From Calditrichota bacterium (GTDB lineage: Bacteria > Zhuqueibacterota > Zhuqueibacteria > Zhuqueibacterales > Geothermadaptataceae): 7,156 bases of DNA. The first letter of the stretch is position 1. Each line of letters opens with the position of its first letter. The stretch spans positions 1 to 7,156 of the forward strand of contig QQUM01000221.1 in NCBI GenBank assembly GCA_008501545.1, in the 5' to 3' direction. The notes under the pieces were generated by a model. That model did no database searches and had not been told where the DNA came from. It saw only the letters and a list, made by a program, of their open reading frames with translations. This document shows, piece after piece, positions 6,487 through 7,156 of the stretch. The position numbers and the translations under genes were made by a program.

Positions 6487-6540
6487 TGGCCAGTCAAATC
6501 GCAGTGTTATAAGCCGCTACGGTGCTGACTTGATTGGCCA
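6487..6540. repeat. 54-bp TGGCCA-ended imperfect inverted repeat
   Basis: TGGCCAGTCAAATC (6487-6500) and GACTTGATTGGCCA (6527-6540) pair at 12 of 14 positions, one of the two mismatches being a G-T wobble, with a 26-nt interior that itself keeps a little complementarity (GCA with TGC next to the arms). It is longer and less AT-rich than the other dyads in this gap, so it is the best candidate here for a genuine structured or mobile element. Confidence 0.45.
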
Positions 6541-6734
6541 TTTTCTTGTCCATCAGAGTAGAAAATGACGCTATGAAGTTTATGAAAAAACTATAAATTA
6601 GATCAGAAAAATCATTTCCTGGTTTACAACATTCGATGAAGCAAGAGGAAGAGATTGATTCAGTCGGGATAGATTTCATTGGCATTGCAGCAATTTAAAA
6701 TTTGCATACAAAAAAACAATCCGAACGATCTACT

Positions 6735-6754
6735 TTCAAAAAATTTATTTTGAA
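6735..6754. repeat. 7-bp dyad TTCAAAA/TTTTGAA
   Basis: TTCAAAA (6735-6741) and TTTTGAA (6748-6754) pair perfectly around a 6-nt AATTTA spacer, 57 bp before the start at 6812. The position would suit an operator near the promoter of that gene. The AT-rich content makes chance possible. Confidence 0.3.
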
Positions 6755-6811
6755 TTTCCACAACTTTTCGACACAGCACCGAAATAATCCACAACGCAAA
6801 GCGAGGAAAAA

Positions 6812-7156
6812 ATGAAACGGACGGCAAGGTATTTTGTGCTGATCATTGGAATTTTCTGTGTAACTAACGGTTCGATCTTTCCACAGCAAAAAATTGGCAT
6901 ATCCTGGGAATTCAATGAGGAAACCAACTTTGAAGGCTGGGAAGTGAATGCAAATTTTGATAGTCTAAAGGTCGGAGATGGTGTTCTCTCTGCCGTCGCT
7001 GTCGGCGCATTTCCATCACTGAGGAGCAGCGCATTTGAATTACCCGCTTCAGAATATGGTTATATTCACATCCGCATGAAAACGCCGGGGGCATCATCTG
7101 CCATTGTCCGCTGGGATCTCGATGTCAATGATTGGGGTTGGAATCAGTTCTCTATT
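6812..7156 (+). CDS. Exported protein with N-terminal beta-sandwich/CBM-like module, partial
   Basis: The frame starts at ATG 6812 with GAGG at 6803-6806 and stays open through 115 codons to the window end. Residues 1 to about 25 form a Sec signal peptide (MKRTAR, a hydrophobic stretch FVLIIGIF, then polar residues FPQQ). The mature part begins with a W-x-F-N-E-E-x-N-F-E-G-W motif, then alternating hydrophobic strands (LKVGDGVLSAVAVG, YGYIHIRMKT) and a Trp-rich segment (VNDWGWNQF). This resembles the jelly-roll modules of secreted glycan-binding or glycan-degrading proteins, in which phrases like FEGW and 'I.IRMK' recur. The module assignment is by pattern only, and downstream domains are unseen. 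Its start faces away from the sulfatase across a shared regulatory gap, so a joint role in polysaccharide use is plausible. Confidence 0.8.
   Translation, partial: MKRTARYFVLIIGIFCVTNGSIFPQQKIGISWEFNEETNFEGWEVNANFDSLKVGDGVLSAVAVGAFPSLRSSAFELPASEYGYIHIRMKTPGASSAIVRWDLDVNDWGWNQFSI

Larger units (their letters stand above)
6319..6811. other. 493-bp AT-rich divergent intergenic region
   Basis: No convincing gene lies here. It must hold the promoters of the sulfatase (-) and of the gene at 6812 (+), but I cannot identify clear -35/-10 pairs. It contains four inverted repeats (6403-6421, 6433-6452, 6487-6540, 6735-6754). A GGAGG at 6424-6428 precedes a TTG-started frame of only eight codons (6436-6462). 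Short open frames such as a 20-codon one at 6636-6698 lack a ribosome-binding site. The length is large compared with the other gaps of this window. Confidence 0.6.

Noticed and set aside
6487..6540. Integron attC site
   Set aside because: The ends are TGGCCA and lack the RYYYAAC/GTTRRRY core sites of attC, and no integrase or cassette layout is visible.
6494..6685. A 63-codon - strand frame in the divergent spacer
   Set aside because: No ribosome-binding site, no recognisable domain, and its end falls inside an inverted repeat. It looks like chance in AT-rich DNA.
6636..6698. A 20-codon + strand frame (MKQEEEIDSVGIDF...)
   Set aside because: No Shine-Dalgarno upstream and no family resemblance; too short to support.

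Overview
The window reads as part of a bacterial chromosome with moderate GC content, Shine-Dalgarno-led genes and AT-rich spacers. Nothing in it fixes the taxon. A secreted formylglycine-type sulfatase, an exported beta-rich protein and many palindromic intergenic repeats would suit an uncultured member of the FCB/Calditrichota/KSB1-like bacteria or a Planctomycetes-like lineage; this is a weak inference. I see no rRNA, tRNA, CRISPR array, insertion sequence or phage gene.

Left part (1-4460, all + strand). The window opens in the last 30 codons of a gene that seems to end in a winged-helix domain (1-93). A fatty-acyl-CoA cluster follows: an acyl-CoA dehydrogenase (131-1276), a metallo-beta-lactamase-fold hydrolase (1361-2200), an acetyl-CoA acetyltransferase/thiolase (2350-3540) and a 3-hydroxybutyryl-CoA dehydrogenase (3609-4460). 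Three of the four core steps of beta-oxidation (or, in reverse, of C4 acyl-CoA synthesis) are present with intact catalytic residues. The enoyl-CoA hydratase is missing, and the MBL hydrolase sits among the other enzymes. All genes point the same way with gaps of 84, 149 and 68 bp, which fits one transcription unit.

Each gap in this cluster, and the gap after it, holds a different inverted repeat: a three-stem element at 1285-1340, a 60-bp abutting palindrome at 2217-2276, a short hairpin at 3547-3574, and a TCGTAATCG-type repeat at 4625-4685. Two leaders, before the acyl-CoA dehydrogenase and before the hydroxyacyl-CoA dehydrogenase, share a 17-nt element (16 of 17 identical).

Right part (4461-7156). 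A secreted S1-family sulfatase on the - strand (4732-6318) converges on the acyl-CoA cluster. It diverges, across a 493-bp AT-rich spacer with several small dyads, from a + strand gene for an exported protein whose N-terminal region resembles a beta-sandwich/carbohydrate-binding module (6812 to the window end, incomplete). This pair suggests breakdown of sulfated glycans outside the cytoplasm, functionally separate from the acyl-CoA cluster.

The genes themselves are mostly ordinary. The least explained signals are the palindromes in every gap, the shared 17-nt leader, and the MBL enzyme inside a beta-oxidation cluster. I did not find convincing evidence of a wholly new biological system.
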